DNA from: Pseudomonas fluorescens
Lineage (GTDB): Bacteria > Pseudomonadota > Gammaproteobacteria > Pseudomonadales > Pseudomonadaceae
Length of the DNA stretch: 64,000 bases
Assembly: GCF_001307275.1 (NCBI RefSeq)
Contig: NZ_CP012831.1
Location: forward strand, 1,116,001-1,180,000
Direction: 5' to 3'
The notes under the pieces were generated by a model. It searched no databases. It had not been told where the DNA came from and saw only the letters and a list, made by a program, of their open reading frames with translations. This document shows, in pieces, positions 26,396 through 35,097 of this stretch. The translations under genes were made by a program, and so were the position numbers. Within the stretch, counting starts at the first letter, position 1. Each line of letters opens with the position of its first letter.

Positions 26396-27342
26396 GGTCG
26401 GGCTTCGTCAGGGTGGGTTTGAGGGATGGAATGGTCGCGCCCCAGGCCCGACACATGCTGTTTTTCGTGCTCGCCCGCGCTCTTTTCACCCGGGTTCTTG
26501 CCCTCGGTGGACATGTGCTCGATCACCGCATTCATCTCCGCGCCGAGTAACAGTACCGCCGAAGAAATATAGAAATACAGCAACAACACAATGATCGCGC
26601 CGATGCTGCCATACATGGCGTTGTAGTTGGCAAAGGTCTTGACGTAGAACGCGAAGCCCAGGGAAGCGATGATCCACACCACCACCGCCAGCACCGACCC
26701 CGGCGTGATGAAGCGAAACTCCTGCTTGACGTCGGGCATCACGTAATAGATCAGTGCCACGGCCACCATCAGCAAGAACACGATCACCGGCCAGCGCACG
26801 ATCGTCCAGAGCGTGACGATGAACTCCTCCAGGCCGACTTGGGCCGCGATCCAGCCCATCACCTGCGGCCCGAGCACCATCAGCGCCGCAGCGGCCAGCA
26901 GCATGCCGGCGATGCCGACCGTGTAGAAAATCGACAGCGGGAAGCGCTTCCAGGCCGGACGGCCTTCCACCACGTCGTAGGCGGCGTTCATCGCGCTCAT
27001 CATCAGCCGCACGCCCGCCGAAGCGGTCCACAAGGCAATGACGATACCCACTGACAACAAGCCACCCTTGGACTGCTGGAGCTGGTCGATCACCGGGTTG
27101 ACCTGCTCCAGGGCCTGGGGCGGCAGCACCAGCTCCGATTGCAGGCGCAGCCAGGAGAAGAAGTCCGGCAGGTGCAGGAAACCGATCAGGGCAATCAGGA
27201 AGAGAATGAAGGGGAACAGCGAAAACAGCATCTGGTAGGCCAGTGCCGAGGCGTAGGTCGACATCTCGTCGTCGACGAACTCGGTCACGGTACGCATCAT
27301 CACACGATGCAAAGGTAAGCCTTTCAAGGCCGGAAACATCAT
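26392..27342 (-). CDS. YihY/BrkB-family inner-membrane protein
   Basis: A 316-residue protein with six predicted membrane helices. It has the family segments [20 protein letters not shown] near the N-terminus, [15 protein letters not shown], and [26 protein letters not shown] in the last helices. The function of the family is unsettled; it is not ribonuclease BN, despite old names. The C-terminus (after about residue 280) is a charged His/Glu-rich tail. GGAG lies upstream of the ATG at 27342. The stop codon overlaps the peptide deformylase start. Confidence 0.88.
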   Translation of the reverse strand: MMFPALKGLPLHRVMMRTVTEFVDDEMSTYASALAYQMLFSLFPFILFLIALIGFLHLPDFFSWLRLQSELVLPPQALEQVNPVIDQLQQSKGGLLSVGIVIALWTASAGVRLMMSAMNAAYDVVEGRPAWKRFPLSIFYTVGIAGMLLAAAALMVLGPQVMGWIAAQVGLEEFIVTLWTIVRWPVIVFLLMVAVALIYYVMPDVKQEFRFITPGSVLAVVVWIIASLGFAFYVKTFANYNAMYGSIGAIIVLLLYFYISSAVLLLGAEMNAVIEHMSTEGKNPGEKSAGEHEKQHVSGLGRDHSIPQTHPDEARP

Positions 27343-27515
27343 GTGCGTCTCCTTTCGCCGCAAAAAAGGAAGGTCGCCTGGCGACTCATGGGGTTGTTAT
27401 CCAAGACAAAGTAACCTGTTTGGCGACTTTGGAACAATTTCCCCGGCGCAAGTTCGAGCCGACATGAAAACGGCCACCCGCAGATGACCGTTCCAATCGT
27501 TTTACTACAGGCGGG

Positions 27516-27707
27516 TTATGCCTTGTCGACGCCTTTCTTGACCGCATCCTTGGCCTTGCCCACGGCTTGTTGGGCCTCGCCTTTTTTCTCCTGGACCACG
27601 CCCTCGGCGCGCATACGGTCATTGTCGGTGGCCTTGCCGACGCCTTGCTTGATGTTGCCGACGGCTTCGTTGGCAACGCCCTTCACTTTATCGCTCGTGC
27701 TACCCAT
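27516..27707 (-). CDS. CsbD-family stress protein
   Basis: A 63-residue hydrophilic helical protein. The CsbD pattern is present: [25 protein letters not shown], then [25 protein letters not shown]. CsbD-like proteins are abundant, poorly understood stress proteins, often under general stress control. AGGAG lies nine bases before the ATG at 27707. An imperfect hairpin followed by TTTT on the minus strand (about 27470-27495) may be its terminator. Confidence 0.88.
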   Translation of the reverse strand: MGSTSDKVKGVANEAVGNIKQGVGKATDNDRMRAEGVVQEKKGEAQQAVGKAKDAVKKGVDKA

Positions 27708-27903
27708 GATGTCTCTCCTGTGAACAACGGTACGAAAAGTCATTACATAAGGGTTGACCGGGGCCGTTTGCCGGGAGTTTCATTTTTTTCAGCGGCACAT
27801 TTCATCGTCGAATGCAGGTTGCACTTTATGTTTGTCGATCAACCCCCGAGAATGCCCCACGTATTCAGGCTGTGGCTTGAAGCTCCAACCCCGTAGGAAC
27901 GTT

Positions 27904-28281
27904 ATGAAACTCGATAAAAAGCAGGCCATCGCCCGCAGGAACCAGGAACTGGGCGGCGCCGTACTGGGCGTCAACAACTGCCATTTCAGCGAATTGAACC
28001 GCAACCGCAACATTTTCTGGTTCGATATCCCGGTGGCGCGCCTGGCCATCGGTCAATACGAATGGATCCACCTGCTGCTGCACACGCCGGCCACCGATGA
28101 GCTGCTGCACTTGAAGGTGCCGACCGTGTTCCTGCGGGAAAAAATGGAAGGCCTGGAAGTGCGCAACCAGGGCAAACGCAAGGCCGCCCTGAGCCTGGAA
28201 CTGAGCGCCGACAAGGACGCCTACCTGCAGGACATGCGGCCGGGTGGCACCAACCTGGACTTTGCGCAGTTCCGGTTGTAA
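27904..28281 (+). CDS. Hypothetical protein (125 aa)
   Basis: Not recognised. It is a soluble protein of alternating strands and helices: MKLDKKQAIARRNQELGGAV, a central NIFWFDIPVARLAIGQYEWIHLLL segment, and a C-terminal DFAQFRL. TAGGAA is five bases before the ATG. It is transcribed alone and convergent with fadD1. Its composition and codon use match neighbouring genes. Confidence 0.75.
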   Translation: MKLDKKQAIARRNQELGGAVLGVNNCHFSELNRNRNIFWFDIPVARLAIGQYEWIHLLLHTPATDELLHLKVPTVFLREKMEGLEVRNQGKRKAALSLELSADKDAYLQDMRPGGTNLDFAQFRL

Positions 28282-28306
28282 CCGGACCCGAGAAGCACCG
28301 GTTCCC

Positions 28307-28414
28307 TGTGGCGAGGGAGCTTGCTCCCGCTGGACGCGCAGCGGCCCTTGCGGTGTGTCAGTAGAATCGCAGGGGGCTGCTGCGCAGCCCAGCGGGAGCA
28401 AGCTCCCTCGCCAC
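28307..28414. repeat. REP pair, GTGGCGAGGGAGC family
   Basis: Inverted copies of TGTGGCGAGGGAGCTTGCTC, with arms extended by CCGCTGG / CCAGCGG. Same family as the elements at 5435 and 37209. Confidence 0.88.
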
Positions 28415-28441
28415 ACAAGCGCTCTCGCTTCAGGTCATCGC

Positions 28442-28479
28442 CCAACAAAAAGCCCCGTATCAGCGGGGCTTTTTGTTGG
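28442..28479. terminator. Bidirectional terminator
   Basis: A perfect 15-base inverted repeat, CCAACAAAAAGCCCC and its complement around an eight-base loop, with A and T runs on both sides. It sits between the convergent 125-aa gene and fadD1 and can serve both. Confidence 0.88.
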
Positions 28480-28487
28480 CAACGGTC

Positions 28488-30179
28488 TTACTTCTTCAAC
28501 CCCAGCTTCCTGAGTTCTTCATCCCGCAACTCGCGGCGCAGGATCTTGCCCACGTTGGTGGTCGGCAAGGCATCGCGGAACTCCACGGCCTTGGGCACCT
28601 TGTAGCCGGTGACGTTGGCACGCATGTGTTCCATCACCTGTTCCTTGGTCAACGTCACACCCGGCCGTGCGACGATGAAGATCTTGATCGCCTCGCCGGA
28701 TTTTTCGTCCGGCACGCCGATGGCCGCGCATTGCAGCACGCCCGGCAGGGTTGCCAGCACATCTTCCAGTTCGTTGGGGTACACGTTGAAACCGGAGATC
28801 AGGATCATGTCCTTCTTGCGATCGACGATGCGCATGTAGCCGTCCGGCTGGATCAGCGCAATGTCACCGGTCTTGAGCCAGCCTTCGCTGTCGAGGATCT
28901 CGTCGGTGGCTTCCTGACGCTGCCAGTAGCCCTTCATCACCTGGGGACCTTTCACGCACAACTCGCCGATTTCGCCCAATGGCTGCTCGACGCCCGCGTC
29001 ATTGATCACCTTGCACAGCGTCGACGGCACGGGAATGCCGATAGTACCGATCTGGATGTTCTGGATCGGGTTGACGGTGGCCACCGGGCTGGTTTCGGTC
29101 ATGCCATAACCTTCGCAGATCGGGCAACCGGTCACCGCTTTCCAGCGCTCGGCCGCGGCCAGTTGCAGGGCCATGCCACCGGACAGGGTGACTTTCAGTG
29201 CCGAGAAGTCCAGCTTGCGGAAGGCTTCGTTGTTGCACAGGGCCACGAACAGCGTATTGAGGCCGACGAAACCGCTGAACTTCCACTTCGACAGTTCCTT
29301 GACCATCGCCGAGAGGTCGCGCGGGTTGCTGATCAGGATATTGTGGTTGCCGATCAGCATCATCGCCATGCAATGAAAGGTGAAGGCATAGATGTGGTAC
29401 AGCGGCAGTGGCGTGATCAGCACCTCGCAACCCTCATTGAGGTTGGAGCCCATCAGCGCCTTGCACTGCAGCATGTTCGCCACCAGGTTGCGGTGGCTGA
29501 GCATCGCGCCCTTGGCCACGCCAGTGGTGCCGCCGGTGTATTGCAGCACAGCCACGTCGTCGCTGGTGGGGTTGGCTTCGTTCACCGGCTGGCCGTGGCC
29601 TTTGCTCAGCACGTCGTTGAACTTGACGGCCTTGGGCAAGTGATAAGCCGGGACCATTTTCTTGACGTACTTGATCACGCTGTTGATCAACAGGCGCTTG
29701 AGCGGCGGCAGCAGGTCGGCGACTTCGGTGACGATGACGTGCTTGACGCCTGTCTTCGGTACCACGGTTTCCGCCAGGTGCGCCATGTTCGCCAGGCACA
29801 CCAGGGCCTTGGCACCGGAGTCGTTGAACTGGTGTTCCATTTCCCGCGCGGTGTACAGCGGGTTGGTGTTGACCACGATCAGCCCGGCACGGATCGCACC
29901 GAACACGGCCACCGGGTACTGGAGAACGTTGGGCAGCTGCACGGCGATTCGATCGCCCGGCTGTAAATCGGTATGCTGTTGCAGGTACGCGGCAAACGCC
30001 CCGGACAACTCGTAGAGCTCACCGTAGGTGATCGTCTTGCCGAGGTTGCTGAATGCCGGCTTGTTGGCAAAGCGTTGGCAGGACTGCTTCAACACCGCCT
30101 GAATATTCGGATACTCGTCTGGATTGATGTCGGCAGCAATCCCAGCTGGGTACTTATCCTTCCAAAAGTCTTCGATCAT
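28488..30179 (-). CDS. fadD1: Long-chain acyl-CoA synthetase FadD1
   Basis: A 563-residue ATP-dependent fatty acid:CoA ligase at the inner membrane, providing acyl-CoA for beta-oxidation. The adenylation motifs are YTGGTTGVAKGAM (P-loop), YGMTETSP, GWLKTGDIA, the fatty acyl-CoA signature around DRKKDMILISGFNVYP, and the C-terminal lysine in NVGKILRREL. GAGGAG lies upstream of the ATG at 30179. It is the second of two paralogues in the same direction. The order relative to the hydrolase and MaoC genes matches the P. aeruginosa fadD2-fadD1 arrangement, which is why I use these names. Confidence 0.92.
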   Translation of the reverse strand: MIEDFWKDKYPAGIAADINPDEYPNIQAVLKQSCQRFANKPAFSNLGKTITYGELYELSGAFAAYLQQHTDLQPGDRIAVQLPNVLQYPVAVFGAIRAGLIVVNTNPLYTAREMEHQFNDSGAKALVCLANMAHLAETVVPKTGVKHVIVTEVADLLPPLKRLLINSVIKYVKKMVPAYHLPKAVKFNDVLSKGHGQPVNEANPTSDDVAVLQYTGGTTGVAKGAMLSHRNLVANMLQCKALMGSNLNEGCEVLITPLPLYHIYAFTFHCMAMMLIGNHNILISNPRDLSAMVKELSKWKFSGFVGLNTLFVALCNNEAFRKLDFSALKVTLSGGMALQLAAAERWKAVTGCPICEGYGMTETSPVATVNPIQNIQIGTIGIPVPSTLCKVINDAGVEQPLGEIGELCVKGPQVMKGYWQRQEATDEILDSEGWLKTGDIALIQPDGYMRIVDRKKDMILISGFNVYPNELEDVLATLPGVLQCAAIGVPDEKSGEAIKIFIVARPGVTLTKEQVMEHMRANVTGYKVPKAVEFRDALPTTNVGKILRRELRDEELRKLGLKK

Positions 30180-30434
30180 GGAAGCCCACTCCTCAGCAAC
30201 GCGAATTCTCACCGCATTTGATGCGATTATTATTGGTGTGTGTTTATTGGTGAATCTGGCTTGAATCAAGGCCGAGAAGTCACAAAAGCGCGCCGAGAGT
30301 AGCAGCTTTGCCAAGGGTCGCCTAGAGCCAAAAACAACCCCCACAGTCATAAACATGACTCATGAATATTTTATGGTCATTTTTAGAGTAAAAATTCTAA
30401 GCCCTGGATAATCACCCCGAATACATAAAAAACG
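30180..30434. other. Leader region of fadD1, no gene seen
   Basis: The gap between the two fadD genes (366 bases with the REPIN) holds no credible reading frame. It is AT-richer than its surroundings near 30350-30420, consistent with a separate promoter for fadD1. I see no convincing PsrA or FadR operator. Confidence 0.5.
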
Positions 30435-30522
30435 GTGGGAGCGAGCTTGCTCGCGATGACGGTGTATCAGCCAACATTTCTGTCACTGACCTACCGCTAT
30501 CGCGAGCAAGCTCGCTCCCACA
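30435..30522. repeat. REPIN between fadD2 and fadD1
   Basis: GTGGGAGCGAGC-type pair. It lies within a run of two co-directional genes, 22 bases after the fadD2 stop codon. Confidence 0.9.
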
Positions 30523-30544
30523 GGGTTTCCATGAGGCAGGCGCC

Positions 30545-32233
30545 TCAGGCGATATCCCGCAACTCCCGCCGCAGGATCTTGCCCACTGGGGTCATCGGCA
30601 ATGAATCCCGCAACACGATGTGCTTGGGAATCTTGTAGCCGGTGAAGTTTTCCTTGCAGTAGGCCTTGAGTTCTTCGAGGCTGACCCCGGCCTCACGCGC
30701 CACCACGAACAGCTTCACCGCCTCCCCCGAACGCTCGTCCGGCACGCCGATCACCGCGCAGTTGGCCACCTTGGGATGGGCCATCACCACGTCTTCGATC
30801 TCGTTGGGGTACACATTGAAACCCGAGACGATGATCATGTCCTTCTTGCGGTCGACGATGCGCACGAACCCGTCCGGGTCGATCACCGCGATATCGCCAG
30901 ACTTGAACCAGCCCTCGCTGTCCAGCACTTCGGCCGTGGCCTCGGGCTTGTTCCAATAGCCTTTCATGATCTGCGGCCCCTTGATGCACAGCTCGCCGCG
31001 CTCGCCCAGGGGCTGCTCGAGGCCATCGTCGTTGATCACTTTCATCAGCGTACCAGGCACCGGCATCCCCACCGTGCCCAGTCGAGACTTGCCACCGTAA
31101 GGATTGGCACTTGCCACCGGTGAGGTTTCGGTCAGGCCATAGCCCTCGGTAATGCCGCAACCGGTGAGCTGCTGCCAGCGCTCGGCGGTGGCCTTGATCA
31201 ACGCGGTGCCGCCGGAGTTGGTGACCTTGAGGTGGGAAAAATCCAGGGTCTTGAAATCCGGATGGTCCATCAACGCCACGAACAGCGTGTTGAGCCCCAG
31301 CAACAACGAGAAACGCCAGTTCTTCAGTTCCTTGATGAAGCCGCCGATGTCCCGTGGATTGGTGATCAGCACGTTGTGGTTGCCGGTCACCATCATGCAC
31401 ATGCAGTTCGCCGTGAACGCATAGATATGGTACAGCGGCAGAGGCGCGATCATGACCTCCTGGCCTTCACGCAGCAGCGGCTGGCCGTCCTCGCCGAGCT
31501 GCCCCAGGCAGGCCCGGGCCTGTTGCATGTTGGCCACCAGGTTGCCGTGGGTCAGCATCGCGCCCTTCGCCAACCCGGTGGTGCCACCGGTGTATTGCAA
31601 TACCGCAATATCGTCGAGGCTGACGTTCAGCGGCTTGATGCCCTGGCCGCGTCCCAGGCGCAAGGCGCTCTTGAATGAAATGGCCTGGGGCAGCGAATAG
31701 GCCGGGACCATTTTCTTGACCTTGCTCACCATCGTGTTGACCAGCCAGCCCTTGGCGGTGGGCATCAGGTCGCCCATCTTCGCTTCGATCAGGTACTGCA
31801 GGTCTGTATCGGGCAACACCTCCTGGACTTTCTGCCCGAACATGTTCAGGTACACCAGCGCCCGGGCACCGGAGTCCTTGAACTGATGACGCATTTCCCG
31901 CGCGGTATACAGCGGGTTGGTGTTGACCACGATCAGCCCGGCGCGCAAGGCACCGAACACGGCGATCGGGTACTGCAGGATGTTAGGCATCTGCACCGCG
32001 ATACGATCGCCAGGCGCCAGGTCGGTATGGGTTTGCAGGTAGCCGGCGAAGGCCGCGCTGTAGCGCTCGAGCTCGGCATAGGTGAGGGTCACCCCCATGT
32101 TGCTGAACGCCGGACGGTCGGCAAATTTCTTGCAGGAACGCTCGAACACCTCGATCACCGACTTGTAGGTCCCCAGGTCGACATCCAGGGGCACGCCGGC
32201 CGGGCGTTTGTCATTCCAGAAATCAGGCTGCAT
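30545..32233 (-). CDS. fadD2: Long-chain acyl-CoA synthetase FadD2
   Basis: A 562-residue paralogue of FadD1 with the same motifs: YTGGTTGLAKGAM, YGLTETSP, GWFKSGDIA, DRKKDMIIVSGFNVYPNEIED and the C-terminal PVGKILRREL. Like FadD1, it activates long-chain fatty acids. The start at 32233 has GAGG ten bases upstream and aligns with the FadD1 N-terminus (xxDFWxDKxPAG). It is divergent from the lipase-like hydrolase. Confidence 0.92.
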   Translation of the reverse strand: MQPDFWNDKRPAGVPLDVDLGTYKSVIEVFERSCKKFADRPAFSNMGVTLTYAELERYSAAFAGYLQTHTDLAPGDRIAVQMPNILQYPIAVFGALRAGLIVVNTNPLYTAREMRHQFKDSGARALVYLNMFGQKVQEVLPDTDLQYLIEAKMGDLMPTAKGWLVNTMVSKVKKMVPAYSLPQAISFKSALRLGRGQGIKPLNVSLDDIAVLQYTGGTTGLAKGAMLTHGNLVANMQQARACLGQLGEDGQPLLREGQEVMIAPLPLYHIYAFTANCMCMMVTGNHNVLITNPRDIGGFIKELKNWRFSLLLGLNTLFVALMDHPDFKTLDFSHLKVTNSGGTALIKATAERWQQLTGCGITEGYGLTETSPVASANPYGGKSRLGTVGMPVPGTLMKVINDDGLEQPLGERGELCIKGPQIMKGYWNKPEATAEVLDSEGWFKSGDIAVIDPDGFVRIVDRKKDMIIVSGFNVYPNEIEDVVMAHPKVANCAVIGVPDERSGEAVKLFVVAREAGVSLEELKAYCKENFTGYKIPKHIVLRDSLPMTPVGKILRRELRDIA

Positions 32234-32457
32234 TGTTTTTGTCCTCTTTACCTGAGCATGTCCGGGCCGCGTCTGTATCGCTTGCAGAGGCGGAGCTCTT
32301 GGGACACTAGCAGCTATGGCCAATCAGGCAAATATGGCAACCTGCGTCATAGATTGTGTGAATCTTCTTGCCATGGTGTGGCCTGATCAGGCGAGACGCA
32401 ACGGATGCGCTATACAATGCAGCGACGCTGCGTCTGACTTTGTGCAAAGGAATCGCC

Positions 32458-33402
32458 ATGATCCACCAAACGTTCTGGCTGACCGCGACCGACCATAGCC
32501 GCCTGTTCGTCAACCAGTGGCTGCCCGAAACCGCCCCGTTGGCGGTGATCATGCTGGCCCATGGCATGGCCGAACACAGCGGCCGCTACGCCCGCCTGGC
32601 CCAGGCGCTGTGCGACGAAGGCTACGGTGTCTATGGGATGGACCAGCGCGGCCATGGCAAGACTGGCGAAGAAGCGATGCTCGGCCACTTTGCCGACGAG
32701 GACGGCTGGGCCAAGGTCGTGGGTGATTTGGCCAGCCTCAACCATCACATCGGCCAGCAGCACCCGGATACGCCCATCCTGCTGCTGGGCCACAGCATGG
32801 GCAGCTACATCGCCCAGGGTTACCTGCTGCATCACAGCGCCAGCCTGCACGGGGCGATTCTCAGCGGTTCGAACTTCCAGCCGGTGGTGCTCTATCGCAG
32901 CGCTCGCCTGATCGCCCGCTTCGAACGCCGGCGCCAGGGTGCGACGGGGCGCAGTGCCTTGATCGAGTGGTTGTCGTTCGGCAGTTTCAACAAGAAATTC
33001 AAACCGACCCGTACCCCCTTCGACTGGCTCAGTCGCGATCCGGCCGAAGTCGACAAATACATCCACGACCCGCTGTGCGGCTTTCGCTGCACCAATCAAC
33101 TGTGGGTCGACCTGCTCGGCGGCTTGCAGCAAATCAGCAAAGCGTCCAATCTCGCCCAGATCGATCCGGGCCTGCCCTTGCTGGTGATCGGTGGCGAATG
33201 TGATCCGGTGAGCGAAGGCAAGCGTCTGAAGGATCTGGCCGACGCCCTGCGCGACGCCGGCAGCCAGCACCTGCAATTGACGATTTACCCGCAGGCCCGG
33301 CACGAATTGTTCAATGAAACCAACCGCGATGAAGTGACCGCCGACGTGCTGGCCTGGATTGCCCAGGCCCTGGACCACAAGCGGCCGCCACGCAGCGAGT
33401 AG
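32458..33402 (+). CDS. Alpha/beta hydrolase, monoacylglycerol lipase/lysophospholipase type
   Basis: A 314-residue serine hydrolase. The oxyanion HG is at 35-36 (LAHGMAEHSGRY), the nucleophile elbow is GHSMG with Ser113, the acid is in GGECDPVSEG, and the base is in QARHELFNE. The HGMAEHSGRY and MDQRGHGKT segments are characteristic of the monoglyceride lipase/lysophospholipase group. With a MaoC-type hydratase downstream and two acyl-CoA ligases divergent, it probably frees fatty acids from glycerolipids. AAAGGA precedes the ATG. Confidence 0.88.
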   Translation: MIHQTFWLTATDHSRLFVNQWLPETAPLAVIMLAHGMAEHSGRYARLAQALCDEGYGVYGMDQRGHGKTGEEAMLGHFADEDGWAKVVGDLASLNHHIGQQHPDTPILLLGHSMGSYIAQGYLLHHSASLHGAILSGSNFQPVVLYRSARLIARFERRRQGATGRSALIEWLSFGSFNKKFKPTRTPFDWLSRDPAEVDKYIHDPLCGFRCTNQLWVDLLGGLQQISKASNLAQIDPGLPLLVIGGECDPVSEGKRLKDLADALRDAGSQHLQLTIYPQARHELFNETNRDEVTADVLAWIAQALDHKRPPRSE

Positions 33403-33442
33403 GCTTGCAGCGTTTTCCTTTATTCCACAGGATCTGAAACAG

Positions 33443-33913
33443 ATGACCCAGGTTACCAACACCCCTTACGAAGCCCTCGAAATCGGCCAGACCGCCAGCT
33501 ACAGCAAGACCGTCGAGGAGCGCGACATCCAGCTGTTCGCGGCGATGTCGGGCGATCACAACCCGGTGCACCTGGACGCCGAATTCGCCGCGGCGAGCAT
33601 GTTCAAGGAGCGCATCGCCCACGGCATGTTCAGCGGTGCGCTGATCAGCGCAGCGGTGGCGTGCGAGCTGCCTGGGCCGGGCACGATCTATATCGGCCAG
33701 CAGATGAGCTTCCAGAAACCGGTGAAAATCGGCGACACCCTGACCGTGCGCCTGGAGATCCTGGAAAAGATGCCGAAGTTTCGCGTACGCATCGCCACCC
33801 GCGTGTTCAACCAGCGCGACGAGCTGGTGGTGGACGGCGAAGCCGAAATCCTCGCCCCACGCAAGCAGCAGACCGTGACCTTGCCGACGTTGCCGGCGAT
33901 CAGCATTGGCTAA
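33443..33913 (+). CDS. MaoC-like (R)-specific enoyl-CoA hydratase
   Basis: A 156-residue hot-dog-fold enzyme. The hydratase-2 motif is SGDHNPVHLDAEFAA, with catalytic Asp38 and His43, followed by RIAHGMFSGALIS. Such enzymes hydrate trans-2-enoyl-CoA to the (R)-3-hydroxy form, linking beta-oxidation to polyhydroxyalkanoate or lipid synthesis. It starts 40 bases after the hydrolase and is likely co-transcribed with it. Confidence 0.88.
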   Translation: MTQVTNTPYEALEIGQTASYSKTVEERDIQLFAAMSGDHNPVHLDAEFAAASMFKERIAHGMFSGALISAAVACELPGPGTIYIGQQMSFQKPVKIGDTLTVRLEILEKMPKFRVRIATRVFNQRDELVVDGEAEILAPRKQQTVTLPTLPAISIG

Positions 33914-33930
33914 CAGCTTCTGCGTGACCT

Positions 33931-34015
33931 TGTGGGAGCTCGCTCGCGATGAGGTCGGACAGTCGACCCCGATGGAGAATGTCCGGCCGCCATCGCGAGC
34001 AAGCTCGCTCCCACA
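33931..34015. repeat. REPIN, shortened left arm
   Basis: GTGGGAGCGAGC-type pair in which the left arm lacks four bases (GGGAGCTCGCTCGCGAT). It is between convergent genes. Confidence 0.86.
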
Positions 34016-34017
34016 AG

Positions 34018-34881
34018 TTATTGCTGGCCCTCCTGCACCTGCACGCTCGCCGTCATCCCGGCGCTCAGGTTCACGCCCTCCGGCACCTTGTCCAACTTGA
34101 TCCGCACCGGGATCCGCTGGGCCAGGCGCACCCAGTTGAAGGTCGGCTCCACCTCCGCCAGCAACTGCGCATCGGGGTTGGTGTTGCGGTCGGTAATGCC
34201 GCGGCTGATGCTTTCGACGTGACCCTCCAGCGCATGGCCGGCACTCATCAGCCAGATCTTGACCGGATCGCCCACACGAATCCTGGGCAATTTGGTTTCT
34301 TCGAAATAGGCCTGCACATAGAACGTCGAGTCGTCGATCAGCGCCATGACCGGCTGCCCGGCATTCACGTAGTTGCCTTCGGCCAGGCGCAGGTTGGTGA
34401 TGTGGCCGCTGCGGGGGGCCAGGACCTGGCTGCGGGCCAGGTTGAGCTCGGCGACCTTGGCCTCGGCCTGGGCTTCGCGCAGTTCGCCGCGGGCGATGCC
34501 GGCGTTGATCTGGGCGTTTTCCCGCAGTTCGGCACTGATGGCCTGGGGCCCCAGGGCGGCGCGGCGACTGGCTTCGTGTTCGCGCAGGCTCAGTTGCTGC
34601 TGGCGTGTCTGGACCACGGCCCGGGCCTTCTCCACCGCCGCCTCGAAACGCTCGCGGTCGATGCTCAACAATAGATCACCAGCCTTGACCTGCTGGTTAT
34701 CCACAGCCTTGAGCTCGCGCACCCAGCCCGACACGTCGGGTGCGATCACCACCACGTCGGCGCGGATCCGCGCATCGCGAGTCCAGGGCGTGAGCATGTA
34801 GTACTGCCACAGGTGAAAGCCGGCGAAGATCGCCACCGCCACCATGCACAGCGTGACGGCGACACGTACGGAAGTACGCAT
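34018..34881 (-). CDS. HlyD-family membrane fusion protein (AaeA-like)
   Basis: A 287-residue periplasmic adaptor with an N-terminal membrane anchor (about 6-28), a barrel-sandwich lipoyl half (VVVIAPDVSGWVREL), an alpha hairpin (about 85-160), a second lipoyl half (LAPRSGHITNLRL) and a beta-barrel. It resembles AaeA/EmrA adaptors of aromatic-acid and drug efflux. The ATG at 34881 has AGGAG six bases upstream; a TTG at 34887 is too close to that site. It is the last gene of the FUSC-DUF1656-HlyD operon. Confidence 0.9.
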   Translation of the reverse strand: MRTSVRVAVTLCMVAVAIFAGFHLWQYYMLTPWTRDARIRADVVVIAPDVSGWVRELKAVDNQQVKAGDLLLSIDRERFEAAVEKARAVVQTRQQQLSLREHEASRRAALGPQAISAELRENAQINAGIARGELREAQAEAKVAELNLARSQVLAPRSGHITNLRLAEGNYVNAGQPVMALIDDSTFYVQAYFEETKLPRIRVGDPVKIWLMSAGHALEGHVESISRGITDRNTNPDAQLLAEVEPTFNWVRLAQRIPVRIKLDKVPEGVNLSAGMTASVQVQEGQQ

Positions 34882-34890
34882 GTTCAACTC

Positions 34891-35097
34891 CTATAGCGGC
34901 CCGAGGACCACGGTAATGACAGTCAGGACACAGACATACAGGGCGCAGTCGAACAAGGCTTCATGCCAGATCCAGCGCCCGGCCGGCACCAGGCTGAGCA
35001 ACAGGCGCAGTGCGCCGGTCACCAGCAACGCCAGCACCACATAAATCAGGAACGGGCTGAGCAACACCCCGCCAATCGACCACTCACGCAAGCCCAC
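34891..35097 (-). CDS. DUF1656 small membrane protein (AaeX-like)
   Basis: A 68-residue inner-membrane protein with two hydrophobic helices (about 8-30 and 48-68). It opens GLREWSIGGVLLSPF and carries RWIWHEALFDCALYV, the DUF1656 pattern seen between FUSC-type transporters and HlyD adaptors. It starts at a GTG with GGGAG upstream and overlaps the FUSC gene by 14 bases. Its role in the pump is unknown. Confidence 0.87.
   Translation of the reverse strand: MGLREWSIGGVLLSPFLIYVVLALLVTGALRLLLSLVPAGRWIWHEALFDCALYVCVLTVITVVLGPL

Noticed and set aside
30350..30420. Possible PsrA/FadR-type operator before fadD1
   Set aside because: Only short five-base inverted arms were found (ATGAC/GTCAT, TTAGA/TCTAA); they do not match the known fatty-acid regulator motifs well enough.
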